From NCBI GenBank assembly GCA_028554795.2, contig JAPYKE020000547.1, positions 1 to 64,000 of the forward strand: a stretch of 64,000 bases of DNA. The letters are read 5' to 3'. The notes under the pieces are model-generated. The model searched no databases. It was not told the DNA's origin and worked only from the letters and a program-made list of their open reading frames with translations. Every line of letters starts with the position of its first letter. The first letter of the stretch is position 1. The position numbers were made by a program, and so were the translations under genes. Positions 1 to 11,889 of this stretch are shown piece after piece. Origin of the DNA: Sinohyriopsis cumingii (taxonomy: Eukaryota; Mollusca; Bivalvia; Unionida; Unionidae).

Positions 1-781
1 ATCGGCTTTTTGGTTGACATGATCGCTTCTTTAAACGAAAAGAACTTAAATATCCTCATGATTGTACTAATTTTTGTTTGATCTTAATTATCATGATGAT
101 TGTATTAACGTTTTTGTAATAAAAATCTTCTATAAAAACTTGTAAACTTTCAGACTTCTTGGTATGTATTTCTCCATCAAATACAGCATTTCTTTGAATA
201 TCACAATGATTTAGTTGTAATGTTGCAAGTACATGACCTTTAACGATTCATTTATTTGTTCTTGAAAATGTTTCGAAACTTGTATTCTGCATACAGATGT
301 ATGTCCATTGTTTGACACAGAGAGATAACTCTTGTTCATAAAACATGCCTGCACGTCCTTTCCCTTCATGTCCTTCAATATTTGACTTAAAATTACTTAC
401 TTTTTACCAGTTTCTAAACGGTGGGATGGTTTAAAATTAATTAAGTCTTTTCTACAAGTTTATAAGTACCTGGGTAACTAATTTATACTGACATGAATGC
501 AATGTTTTTTATATATATTTTAAATGGTTTTCTCATGGACTGAATGTATGGATGTGATGAGTTCTGACAGTGAGTACCTGTAGCGATATTTTAATGAAAC
601 TATTCCTCCTATACACTGATTTAAGATGGCAGTTGTGCCATTGTAACATATGCATGGCACCAATTATTATTTGTGGAGCCAAAGGGATGAGTTAGCTAAT
701 GTGTTTATTGAATGATGTATTACATAGCATGATGACATTCTATGGAAACTAACTGTTGGTCATACATACCATTTAAGACAT
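1..781. other. AT-rich DNA, no gene seen
   Basis: No convincing reading frame, splice-site pair or RNA gene was seen on either strand. The stretch is AT-rich, CpG-poor and not repetitive by eye. Confidence 0.6.
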
Positions 782-1124
782 AAGGATCTGGTCCAGCTAG
801 GCTGGTTAGTAAGTGGGCTCATATGCTGGCACTCAGACTTCGGACTCCTCTGCCCTTACATTGTCAGTCATCCTTGAGTGTCACCACGATTCACCTCTCT
901 CAGGTGTCAAACCATATTGCCAACCTGGCTAGCAGCATAAGAGTCAGACAAACAAATAACTATAACAGGAAGGGAAACACATTCTAACTATTGCAGTCGG
1001 AATTCATACCCAGTTCATCCGTCTCACAGTCCCGTACATATACCACTTGACTACAAGGTCTGGACCAGTTACGCTGGTTAGTAAGTGGCATCATATACAT
1101 AGATTGATTACCTCTCCCCCTTAC
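782..1124 (-). repeat. tRNA-like SINE fragment bounded by a direct repeat
   Basis: About 75 bp at 782-860 recurs at 1055-1124; both copies share CTGGTTAGTAAGTGG and end in CTCTGCCCTTAC or a close variant. Read on the minus strand, roughly 985-1080 resembles a tRNA-like polymerase III promoter, with an A-box-like TAGTCAAGTGGTATA and a B-box-like GGTATGAATTCC about 40 bp later. This suggests a tRNA-derived SINE, perhaps two overlapping copies. It is a different family from the two SINE families elsewhere in the window. Confidence 0.4.
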
Positions 1125-2149
1125 CTTAATTTATGTTTACTTGCATGGCTAAATTTACTATATCGTTTTGTTTAATTTGAGCTTGTTTAGTGTATTGATT
1201 ATGTCACTTCAAGGTCATGGCAGATGCCATTTTTAAGCGAAGGGATATTGTGACATACGTTAAGTAAAATCAATTCTCACTGTAGTCATATGGTTATGTG
1301 CACCACATACCATTTGTCAAAATGTGACTGCTTTTGGACACACAAGGTAATTCAACTGATGGACCATATGCATGGATTGCTCTTATTTTTGCACTTGTGC
1401 ATAATAAGCAACTGGAGTGAATGTGTCCCATACAACAGCCTCTGCTTTAATAGCTAAAGTCCTGACTCTTACAAATTATGGGCTGCCACTTATTCTGCTT
1501 ACAAATGAAAGGCAATGACCCTTAATGATCAGAATCATTATATGTATCCTTGAATATGGAAAGAATTGAATGCTGTGACATAGGTACATGACAAAAAGAT
1601 TTTTTTTTTGTCATTGCAATAAATTCTTCAGTTTTTAAACCAACTGTATAAAATCTTTGTGGTGATAATGCAAACACCACTCTAGACAGATGAAATATAT
1701 TTGGAATATTTGTGTATGTAGATGAGAGATTAGTAATTAATCAATTTTATATTACAACATGTGGGGTTGGAGGTCTGTTTGAAGTCTATAGGGTAGGAAA
1801 GGACAGGAAAATTAAGTTATGAGTTATGTAGCATATGACATTAACATAACATATTTCTCAATTGAATATACTGCATTTTCTGTAATCCATTTTTATTTAA
1901 TTACAATGTACTTAACTCAATTGATTTTATTTACAAATGTGCTGGCTAATATTTCAGGAGGAAAGGTAGTTTGTCATTGAATTTTCTGCTAACAAATCTA
2001 GTTGTAGTGATATAATTTTGTACCGTTTTATCTATCATTATGAATAAAGAAACGTTCATAAAATGTTAGTCAAAAATGATGAATAAAAGTCATTTACTGT
2101 GGTCACATATCTTATAATTGGTACCATATAACCTGTATTGTCCTGAGAT
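1125..2149. other. Intergenic DNA, nothing recognised
   Basis: AT-rich with a T run near 1600. No coding signal or repeat structure was noticed. Confidence 0.5.
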
Positions 2150-2295
2150 ACATACATCCACATAATTACATACACACACACCTCACACACACATACATAC
2201 ATACACACATATCTACATACATACATACATACATGCAAGCGCACACACACATGCACATACACACACATGCATACATACATTCATACATACAATCA
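2150..2295. repeat. Complex CATA/CACA microsatellite
   Basis: Irregular runs of CATA and CACA. Frames across it on the minus strand give only Met/Tyr/Val/Cys low-complexity peptides and are not genes. A similar run follows the neighbouring SINE at about 2590-2645. Confidence 0.85.
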
Positions 2296-2600
2296 GACCG
2301 CTCCAGTAGCTAAAGTGTAAACCTCATATGTGGGAGGTCATGAGTTTTAAACGCCGAGTCAACCAAAGACTTTAAAAAATGGTTCGTACAGCGGCCTTGC
2401 TTAGTATTCAGCATAAAGAGGTTAGTGTTATGACTGGTCGGCCTTGTTTCAGAATAATGTGACTGGGTCAGACATGAAGCCTTGTGTTGGTGGCATGATG
2501 CCCTAGTGCAAGACATCATTATAAACTGCCACACTGCAGACATCGTATCGATATGATTGCATGTTGTTAAAGGTATGTTAAAATTCCAAAACACACATAC
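2296..2600 (+). repeat. tRNA-derived SINE, family B (diverged copy)
   Basis: The copy starts with a tRNA-like head ending in GAGTCAACCAAAGACTT. It then has a body with GACTGGTCGGCC, AATGTGACTGG, CATGATGCC and GCAGACATCGTATCGATATGA, and ends in an A-rich, CA-rich tail. The same ordered blocks occur at 49373-49690. The body style recalls mollusc SINEs of the V-SINE/RUDI type, but that family name is from memory and unverified. The head is degraded, so this looks like an old copy. Confidence 0.7.
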
Positions 2601-4334
2601 ATGCATGCATGCAATGCACGTATGTATGCACATACACACACACAATCACCCATGCATGCATACATGCTTACATATGTTACAGGTCTATGCTATTCAAATA
2701 AGTAACAGAAAAGTGTGAAAGACAACAAGTTTTCTTAAATTTAACATAATTTATTTCCCTATAATACCAAGTGAAAATGAGAAAATAGACCTTATGGTAT
2801 TGCGAATTAAATCCCAAAATAATCCGAGAATTACAGACACAGATTATAGTAATTAAAAATCCTGAATACAATTCAGTAAAAGTAATATAAAAAAAAAAAA
2901 ACAACCTGAAGTGTATGATGTTTCTTTTATAGCTCCTAGAGTGTTGATGTACCAACAGTCTTTTTGTTGAATCACAGTAATGTAATTCCAGGTTTGAATT
3001 CACTATAAATTCCAGTGAATGTCTTTATCCAAGAATTTTATCAGAGCACTTTTGTGTTTCCAGAGATAATAATCACTTGAATTCAATAATTTTAAGAAAT
3101 AAAATTCAGCTTAACTGGACACAACATAATTTACAATTTAAAGGTGCTAGACTTAAAAGCATCTTAGCAAATCCTCTCACTTACACAATATATAATTCTC
3201 AAATTGACCTCAGGTCACAATTAGCCTTCCTAAAAAAGGCAACATTACCTAATTGAAAATAACCTAATAGAATGATGATGATGTTTACAAAATTCCAAAA
3301 CCTAGACTCAAATAAACTTATTTACCTTTATTAATAATAATGTTCATTTTAAACTCATACATACATATAATAATTTAAATATGTATTAGTTGTTTACAAT
3401 GAATAAAAAGGTCAAATTTGGTACAGCAGAAATGAACTCAATTTACAGTATGATAGCATGTAATGAAATAAAATAAAACTAACTTACAATCAAAGCGAAT
3501 TAAATATACAAAACACATACATACATATAGTACTTCCTTGTGTCTCAAAACAACCAGCTGTTACCAGCCAAAAATTCTTCCCATAAGTCCATGTGTGATA
3601 TTGACTTGATGCAGTAGTTTAAGTAACTTTTTGCCAGTATCATTTGAAACAATTCTTTAATACAGTTTGATACAGTTTTCATAGCGTGCCACAAATTGTT
3701 ATTCATTTTAAAACTATATAAAGTACTGTGGTGGGTAGCTGCATAAATACATACCCCCAATGAAGGGTAACTATAGTCATACACACTTGCATGCAAACAC
3801 ACACACACACAATGAAATGTAAACAAAGACTTCGACACAGTGCAGTATAATCATAGACTTGCACAAACAGTGGCAGATAACTATATATTTACAGAGGCAG
3901 AATGGGAACAATTACAGATATAGCAAAGGATAACTACAGACGTGGAGGGTGAGTACCTCTTTAAACAGACATAATGGAGTGTAATTAAAGACATACATAT
4001 AAAAATGGTGACTTGCTCAAGACTTACACAGATGCAATATATATTGCTATTTAAAAGTTCTTTTATTTTGTATTGTTTTGAATCGTCAGTATTTTGCGCA
4101 ATCAATTTTATGTAGCGGTTTACATAAATAGGTATTTGGTATAGTTTATCATATTTATAATGAATAGATTATATTTTCATACATTATCTATTAATATTGG
4201 GAAGTTTAAACTGTAACATTTAGTAGTTAGCAAAATATTAGTATAAACAAAACGCCCAGTGTAGTTAGTTTTGTCTATATGTATCAAACGTTCTTATTGT
4301 ACACCTTTTTGTCACAACCTAAATACTTTATAAT
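2601..4334. other. AT-rich intergenic DNA, nothing recognised
   Basis: Small frames at 2677-3003, 3545-3838 and 3881-4105 on the minus strand have low-information composition, no domain and no splice context, and are treated as chance. An A run lies near 2888 and a short CA run near 3798. Confidence 0.5.
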
Positions 4335-4530
4335 CAAATCTATTATATCTAAATACAGATCATATTACGATTTTACCTACATACAAATCACGTTACCATT
4401 GTACCTAAATACAGATCTTTATTACCATTGTACTTAAATACATACCATGTTACCAATTACCATTGTACCTCAATACAGATCACATTACCATTGTACCTAT
4501 GTACATATTATATTACTATCTATTCAAATA
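4335..4530. repeat. Minisatellite, unit about 36 bp
   Basis: About five diverged copies built around ATTACCATTGTACCTAAATA followed by CAGATCA. It ends just before a SINE head. Confidence 0.7.
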
Positions 4531-4540
4531 CGGGGGGGAG

Positions 4541-4670
4541 GGGAATTGGCTGAGTGGTCTAAAGTGCTCACTGTTTCGGACCACTGCCATCTCACCTCTG
4601 TCTCACATGAGCAAGTTTGATTATGAGCAAGGTCTTTTTAATGTGAGCTAGTCTGCTCACATGATCAACA
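4541..4670 (+). repeat. SINE family A, truncated head
   Basis: GGCTGAGTGGTCTAAAGTGC followed by CACTGCCATCTCACCTCTGT matches the tRNA-like head of the family A copies at 23538, 48326 and elsewhere. The body and tail are missing. Confidence 0.6.
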
Positions 4671-4829
4671 ACAGAAAACAACTATAGTATTTAGTTTGTA
4701 TTGAATACATACATCTTTTACAAGAATTAAATATTAAACTCATATTAAAATATAGTAATCATAAGCATATTTGAGTTCAATTATTGATCTTTTAATAAGG
4801 TTTCTCACGCGAGGAGAATGACAACTAGT

Positions 4830-4865
4830 GTATGTATGTATGTATGTATGTGCGTGTGTGTGTGT

Positions 4866-4897
<32 letters not shown>

Positions 4898-4900
4898 CGA
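4830..4900. repeat. (ATGT)n(GT)n microsatellite
   Basis: ATGT tetranucleotides run directly into a GT dinucleotide tract. Confidence 0.9.
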
Positions 4901-5227
4901 TTTTATTTAATATATCACATTCATTCTATAAACTTTAGGGTCGTAATGAAAGATACTGCAGGATATTTGTTTCACGTGAAGAACATTCGTCACTGTTCAA
5001 GAAAATTCAAAGCAAACAAAATGTATAATTAACATTACTGTTTCTGAATGAACAAACTCAAAGACCTTATAATGTTTCCTACTTTAAATATTCTCAGCAT
5101 GTTTTTTTAATGTTTTCTAATTTCATGGTGTTTGTTTTTGTAATCATATCATTATATGTTTTTTATCTTATAGGTGTTGTCTAATGTTGTAAAACGCTTA
5201 GAGCTTCTAAAGATTAGGCGCTATACA

Positions 5228-5248
5228 AAGTCCTCATTATTGTTATTA

Positions 5249-5285
<37 letters not shown>
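5228..5285. repeat. (ATT)n microsatellite
   Basis: About fifteen ATT units with a few interruptions at the left end. Confidence 0.9.
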
Positions 5286-5288
<3 letters not shown>

Positions 5289-6699
5289 CATCGTGTATAC
5301 GCATTCATATGCCAGTCTAGAACAATATTTTCACTTGGACAGTGTTCTCTTTTAATTGTTTCACTTCCTGTTGACAACTGAATTTAAGTTAGCAGGATCA
5401 GTTTTGAACTGTTGAAAAATGAAGCCTGAAATGGAAATGACAAAGTTTGGACAAGTTTTATTCTGATCACGGTATTTCAGGCATTATGCATGTGGAGTTT
5501 TGTAGATTCATTTGACAAGGTAGAGGCAAAATACATAATTGTTGTTTGGATTAGATGGCACTTGTAACACAGTGTCTATCACACTGAAGATAGGAACCAA
5601 CCGTCTTCCCAAGGACACACTTAGGCAGCCGACCCAGCCTGAAAATGCTTCCCTGGGAAAATGAGTCAAATTGCTCTACCAATAGACCTACAATAGTTCA
5701 GTAGCAAACACATAAACTGTACTATTAATGAGATACCTGCAAGACACATCGCATATTCCAAATTTGACTACTTCTTGATAAAGATGCCAATGCGTACCCG
5801 GATACTCTCCCAATGATCATAACCATGGTAATAAAACGAACAACCGGGTAACCGTTACAAAAAACGTTTTCCAAGTTCAGATCGAGACAGGCTAATGATT
5901 ACAGTTCGAGTCTCGTGTCGTTTACGCATTTATTCATCATCACAGGGGCTCGTATCGTTGCTTACAATTTACTTGTCATACATGTATTATATGCTAATAC
6001 AATACTACAATCCTTTATCGCGCGACCTATTTAAGAATCAACGTTGATATTTCAAGCTCGACCGCCTTAACTTCATGCCTGTCCATGGTTCGTGCACCAA
6101 TTTTCTTGTAACTTAAACACTCTTGTTTTGAGATCCTGATGACATTAACTGGGTCAATATATTTTGTCAACAGATACATAAGTACTGATTACAAATTATT
6201 CGACAAAATAAAACTTAAATAAATGCTACAATTCAAATATAAAACCCCACAAAATAGATGTTCAGCTTAACTAATGCCATTTTAACCTGCAGTTTATGGC
6301 CCCGGATCGAGTGTCAGCTGTTCAAATCAGGACCGCTGTTCAGATATTTGATTACTGGACCCATTTCATTAGCGGGAAACCCAATACATATGTTTGCACG
6401 GCAAAGGCAGCACATAAACTTGGCTACCGTAACATACACTTCTTATAGCATGTTTGGAAAAAGGGACGAAATGGACAAATATTATCATACTACACACCAC
6501 AGACCAGCCTAAATTAAAAATTAAAAAAAGATGTATCGATGTGACTGATGGATGTTATATGACTGAAAGATTTTAGAGAAGAGGGATTTAGTTAAACTTA
6601 AAAAACATGTTGCACCAGACCGTCGTTATGGGATAAACCATGGCAGGTCGAGGATAATACAACAATCATCAATTGTGGACTTTATAACTATTCGCGAAA
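5286..6699. other. Intergenic DNA, nothing recognised
   Basis: No supported gene. A frame at 6258-6512 (plus) has ordinary composition but no recognisable domain and is probably chance. The segment near 5590-5660 looks like a fragment of an interspersed repeat but could not be matched within the window. Confidence 0.45.
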
Positions 6700-6800
6700 A
6701 TACTGTGTAGACTAGTCGAAGTGTGTGTTATGCATAAATAATTCCAGTTACTGTGTAGACTAGTCGAAGTGAGCGTTATGCATCAATAATTTATCAAATT
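6700..6800. repeat. 51-bp tandem duplication
   Basis: ACTGTGTAGACTAGTCGAAG occurs at about 6701 and again at about 6752. Both copies are followed by a GTTATGCAT block, with little divergence, so the duplication is recent. Confidence 0.8.
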
Positions 6801-7658
6801 ATTTCGTGTTTATTATCGTCCTTACTACTAATCTACATGAATTTAGCCGATCAGTGACAAAAGTTTTAACTGCAGGTCCAGGTAAGTATCAACATTAAAT
6901 GTACGTTTTTCATACAGCTTTCTGTAATTATGGCATGTAAGATATACTCTTTTTGTGCTCAGATTACGTTTTTTTGCCGCTAATATTAGTAATATTTACA
7001 CTTGCACCTCTTTTCAGGGTTGGCACGTGTGAACCTACAACAAAACAGTTCAGGCAAACATTTCAAACTGTTTCCTTTTGATCGTGTAACCTGGTAACCG
7101 ATGCATAGGAGTGAAGGGTACCCACTAGCATTTACCCAAAAGTTTCACATATCTATTTGTAAAACAACCCGCCCCCCGCCCAGTTTGTAAAGGGTGACGG
7201 TTGATTGGCGGATTGTACCATTTTTCAAGGTGTCCGCTTTATTCGGTTCTCGTTATCTAGGAGATGATCGTATTCGGTGTCATTGCCCGGATCGAGTAAA
7301 CTTATAGGTAGAATAAATAGAGACCTGAGCAGATATTTAGAACAGAATGACTCGAGCCCAAGTACATAGAAAATCAACATTTTGTCAATTACATAAACAA
7401 TGGTGGTAACAATAGATTAGGAAGATACTCTTCTTTTTGCAATAAATCTTTCACCGAATTTTAAACCACAAATATATTTATAAAAATAGCGGATCTGTTT
7501 TACTGATATAATTAGTTTATCATACGATCGAGTGAACAATCGAAATGGTTGCCTTGTACTATTGCATATCCTGCTTATATCTGGTTCACTCCAATTTCAC
7601 TGTAGCTGTTCACTGTCCTTTCGCCTTTCTTTTCCTTCCTTTTCCCTTTTCTCTCCAG
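6801..7658. other. Intergenic or intronic DNA
   Basis: No domain was recognised. The last 60 bases are a strong pyrimidine tract leading to CTCTCCAG, a good splice acceptor, so part of this stretch may be an intron. Confidence 0.35.
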
Positions 7659-7793
7659 GCTTCCTACGGTTTCGCCTATCTTCGGCCCTCAGACTTTGTG
7701 TGGGCAGGTGGATATGTGAGCATGTATATATACAGATACGTGGATACGCCAGTCCGTAGATACATCCGAGGATACTTCTGGGAATACGTCTGA
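7659..7793 (+). CDS. Candidate terminal coding exon, unknown gene
   Basis: A long pyrimidine tract at about 7605-7655 ends in CTCTCCAG, a near-ideal splice acceptor. The open stretch that follows encodes 44 residues before a stop. The peptide is rich in Tyr, Arg and aromatic residues (for example RYVDTPVRRYIRGYFWEYV) and is not low-complexity. The upstream part of the same frame, from 7545, is translated pyrimidine tract and is unlikely to be protein. No family was recognised and no upstream exon was found, so this is a proposal based on splice context only. Confidence 0.25.
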   Translation, partial: ASYGFAYLRPSDFVWAGGYVSMYIYRYVDTPVRRYIRGYFWEYV

Positions 7794-8759
7794 AAAGCTA
7801 TTTTCCCCTTTTGTGCTAAGCGTTTCTCGCTTCTAAATTGTGTCTGTCGACCTTCCAGACATCCGGTCCTTTGGACAAATATTTTACGAGAGAATGTCTT
7901 CCAAACTGAGGCTCGTAGTCCCGTGTACCTTTACTTTTGCAGCATAACTTAGACTAATTAGATTTTTCGAGGCGGGATATTTACATCTAGGAAATTTCGT
8001 TGGGGAAATACGCTCCTTATTTAGCGTAACCAATCAGGATGAAATATATGAAGTGTTGAATTTTGAATTGCAGAACATTTTAAAGTTGAATGCATTTAGC
8101 AATTAAAGCCTTATCACAGTAAAGCCAGATATGTCTTTGTGAAAGGTCACTTCGAACTTTCGTCGTTGATCTGCCCCCATGTCAGTGTAAACGTCAAAGG
8201 AACAATATTTCAGAACCAGTGAAATTGACCGGGGTATCTTAACACGGTCCTTAGAAGGTAAACATTTGAGCTACCAACCCTAACCGCTTGGTAGGAACCT
8301 ATGTCCACTTATCATATTTTCAAAGGTAAATTGCCACGCACTGTCGAACACAGATTCTGAGCTGTCTAAATCTGATGAAATCAATTATTTCTTTGGGAAA
8401 GATTAGGGACCACTGCCTACGATTGGGTAGAATAAAATTACGGCGTACACTTTATAGCAATCTGACTTTAAAGTGACGACCCTAGTCGAAATTCTTAAGT
8501 CAGGAAGTTTTTCCTAGAAGAGGAAACTTTGTCTCAACTCTGAGGAAGCCTAAAGATCAGTGCTTTCCTCGTAAAACAAGAAAAGTGACCAGTTGACCCT
8601 TGTGTGAAAAGGAATGCATGTTTAGTGCTAGGACACACAATTCATGAAGGAAGGAAGGAAACAGCGACGAGGTACACACTTTTAGGTTCACGTAATATTC
8701 TATTATTTGAATGCTTGTTTTATGCAAATGTGTGTTGCTATGACTAGGTTTCTATATTA
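7794..8759. other. Intergenic DNA, nothing recognised
   Basis: More CpG than its surroundings and no clear repeats. If 7659-7793 is a real last exon, the first few hundred bases here would be its 3' untranslated region. Confidence 0.35.
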
Positions 8760-8935
8760 TGTATGGTCTATCCGATTCATGGAAATGTGTTAATGTTAGA
8801 GTTGTTACGCGACTTGCTCTATTCAATTTCATGGAAATATGCCAGAGTCATTATGCAGTATATTTTATTCAATTTCATAGAAAGTGTTGATGATGGAATT
8901 GTTATGCAATTTACCATTTGAATTATACAGTTATT
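8760..8935. repeat. Short minisatellite, unit about 60 bp
   Basis: Three diverged copies share ATTCAATTTCATGGAAAT, then a GTTATGC block. Confidence 0.65.
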
Positions 8936-9289
8936 AGTTCATTGGTAGAATTGATCGCATGCGATCCAAATGTTAATATGTGTAGGATTTCTTATGGTTA
9001 TATGAAAGAACTTCCTTCCTTGTTAGGACGATTAAATGAATTGTAGAATGTGCCTCTGAACAGAGGGTATACGGTATTATGGGGTAAATTTGACCTAAGG
9101 AACAGCTTTTGGGGAGAAGGACGAGAGAGTCCGAAGACAGGAGTACGGGAAAAAAAAGAAAGAAGGAGGAGGTTAGAATAAAGGGACCAAGAAGTTCATG
9201 AAGGGCAGAACCCAGAGTTTAGGAAGATGAACTAGGACACGTTGTATTACGGTCAAAGTGAATGAAGGTAATGCAATCGATCGTGGACA

Positions 9290-10495
9290 TTGTGGTCTTT
9301 TCACCTTAATTGGACTTGAACAGTCAATGTCACTCTGATTGAACTGGGAGGAAATGATTGGATTTAAAAAGTCAAAGTCATTCATACTCAAGTGGGAATA
9401 ATTAAATGAACTTCAAAATAAAAAGCTACTACGACTGAAGTGGGACGAGTTAGTTGGACTTGAAAAGTCAAAGTCACTCAAACTGTGAAGCGCGAAGAAT
9501 TAATTGGACTGAAACATCAAAATCACTCAGACTGAAGTGAGATGAATGAACTAGACTTGAAAATTCTAACTCACTCACACTCAAGTGCGAAGAATTAACT
9601 GTACTTCAAAGGTCAAAAGTCACTCAGACTGATATGGGAAGAATGAATTGGACTTAAACAGTCAAAGTCACTCAGACTAAAGTGATAAGAATTAAACGCA
9701 TTTGACAATCTGAGTCAATCAGACTCAAGATGGAAGATAAGAATTGGACTTAAAATGTCAAAGTCACTCAAATTAAAATGGGAAGATTTAATTGGACTTG
9801 AAAAGTCAAAAGTCACCCAGACTGACGTGGGAAGAACCAACTGTACCAGAAAAGTCAAAGTCACACAAACTGAAGTGGGAAGAAGTGATTCGACTTATAA
9901 AGTCAAAGACATTTGCAGTGAAGTGGGAAGAGGCAATTGGAGTTGAAAAGTCAAAGTCACTCGGACTGGATTGGGTTGAATTAATTGGACTTGAAAAGTC
10001 AGAAACACTCAGACTGAAGTGGAGATAATTAGTAGAACTTAAAAGGTCTAAGTCTCTCAGATTGAAGTGGGAAGAATTAATTAGGCTTAAAGAGGCAATG
10101 TCACACAGACTGAAGTGGGAATAATTAATTGAACTTAACAAAGTCATTCAGACTCAATAGGGAAGAATTGATTAGAACTGAAATATCAAAGTCACTCAGA
10201 CTGAAGTGGGAAGAATTAATTCAACTTGAAAAGTCATAATCACACAGAAGTGGGAATAATTAATTGGACTTGAAATGTCAGTCACTCCAACTCAAGTGAG
10301 AAGATTTGACTGTACTTGAAAATTCAAAATCATGAAGACTGAAGGATTAACTGGACTTCAGTAATTAGTCAAAGTCACTCAAACTGAAGTGAGAAGAATT
10401 AATTGAACTTAAAAAGTTAAAAGTCACGCTGCGTCAAGTGGGAAGATTACTATTGGACTTAAAAAGTCAAAATCACTGAGACTGAAGTTGGAACC
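9290..10495. repeat. Minisatellite, unit about 48 bp
   Basis: Roughly 24 diverged copies of a unit containing AATTAATTGGACTTGAAAAG, TCAAAGTCACTCAGACTG and AAGTGGGAAG. Because 48 is a multiple of three, frames stay open for up to 113 codons on either strand and give 16-residue repeats. These are a by-product of the period, not evidence of a protein. Confidence 0.9.
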
Positions 10496-10629
10496 TAAAT
10501 AGCTTGTTTGCTAGGTTTCAGCTCAGAGCTTTATTCAATGAAGTACTTGTTTGTCAAGTGTTAGCTCAACAGACCGCAAGACCAAATGAAATTATTGCAT
10601 GTCACCATTTCTGTTGTTCATTTGTCAAC

Positions 10630-11560
10630 AATTCGTTGTTACCACACTGGAGGCCTTATTTCTAGTCCAATTTTAACCAAGCTTGGAATATAAACCTATA
10701 CATATATCACCAAGATCCTGGATGACTTTGATCATGAGTAAAATCTACTCATATTACTGAAGTGACCTTGGATCTGATTGGCTGAGCTTGCTACCACTCT
10801 GTAGGACATATTTCTGGCTTAATTTTTATCCAAGTTTGAATACAAGTTTATATCAACAAGCTATCATGCAGGTTTGATATTGAGCTAGTTCCAGGTATAC
10901 TGGTTTGATGATGATCTTGCATCCCATTTATTGAACATATGACTACTCTCTAGGACATATTTCTAGTTTGGTTCTGATCCAACATTAAACAGTTCACCAA
11001 TAAGAACTTCCAGGTATAATGATGAAATGATCTTACTTTGAGCTTGTTGCCACTCTTTAAGCTGTAATTTTCCAATGTAATTTGATTTTGATCTCACCTA
11101 ACATTTGGGCTTGTCTCATCATGTTCTTAGACACATTTGATTATAAACAAATATATGCATGATAATCTGATTTTCCATATGACTGGCTGGTCTTGTTACC
11201 ACTCTTCAAGCCAACATTTTCTGATCCTATTTTGATGAAACTTAGACTATTGGCTTATATAATTGTGACGTGGACATGTTTGACAATAAGGAAGATGTAT
11301 GCATATGAATGAGGTGATCATGGATATGATTGGCTGATCTTGCCGCAACTTTGGAATCCATAATTTTCTGAGTTTGATTAAACTTAGAATACGGACTTAT
11401 CTTGTCATGATCTGTCAAGTTTAATAATAAACAAAACATGCACACATTAAAATGAGAATGCATCCGAGTTTTCTTGTACCAGCCTGTATGCTATACTTCT
11501 GGTCTAGTTTATAACTAACTGGGCCATGTGCCTTATACCAACAATTTCTCACATGGTTTC
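10630..11560. repeat. Diverged tandem repeat, unit about 170-190 bp
   Basis: About five copies share a ladder of blocks: GATTGGCTGAGCTTG, then a ACCACTCT block, then TTTCTAGT or a variant, then TTTTGATCCAA or a variant. The GATTGGCTGAG block is also the core of the neighbouring 45-bp array, so the two may be related by descent. Confidence 0.6.
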
Positions 11561-11889
11561 AATAACAAATGAGACAGTCATATTAATGATGCCAAGGGAC
11601 TCAGATGAGTTCAGTACTAAATGACAACCAGTTATATTAATAATGCCATCCTGCATCCGACTGCCATACATTCTTGTGACTCTTTTGATTAGATTTCGAT
11701 CAAAGTTGTTAAATAATCTGATATTATCAACATGTGGTGGAAGATTGATTATGGAAAGGTCTGTCTATATTTATTTATTGTATTACCAGAGCTTGTCACA
11801 GCTCTAAAGACTGATTTATAATTTGCTCAGTCTTGTTCAATACTTTATCAATGTTTCAGACTGGTTCTATAGCAACCAAGATATGTTCA

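Noticed and set aside
5590-5660. Possible interspersed repeat fragment with an A-box-like GGTAGAGCAA on the minus strand
   Set aside because: Too short, with no second copy in the window to define it.
7532-7658. Secreted protein start with a hydrophobic leader at 7545
   Set aside because: The hydrophobic leader is the translation of a pyrimidine-rich splice acceptor tract.
9806-10147. 113-codon minus-strand frame with Ser/His/Phe repeats
   Set aside because: Follows the 48-bp minisatellite period; the plus strand is open too.
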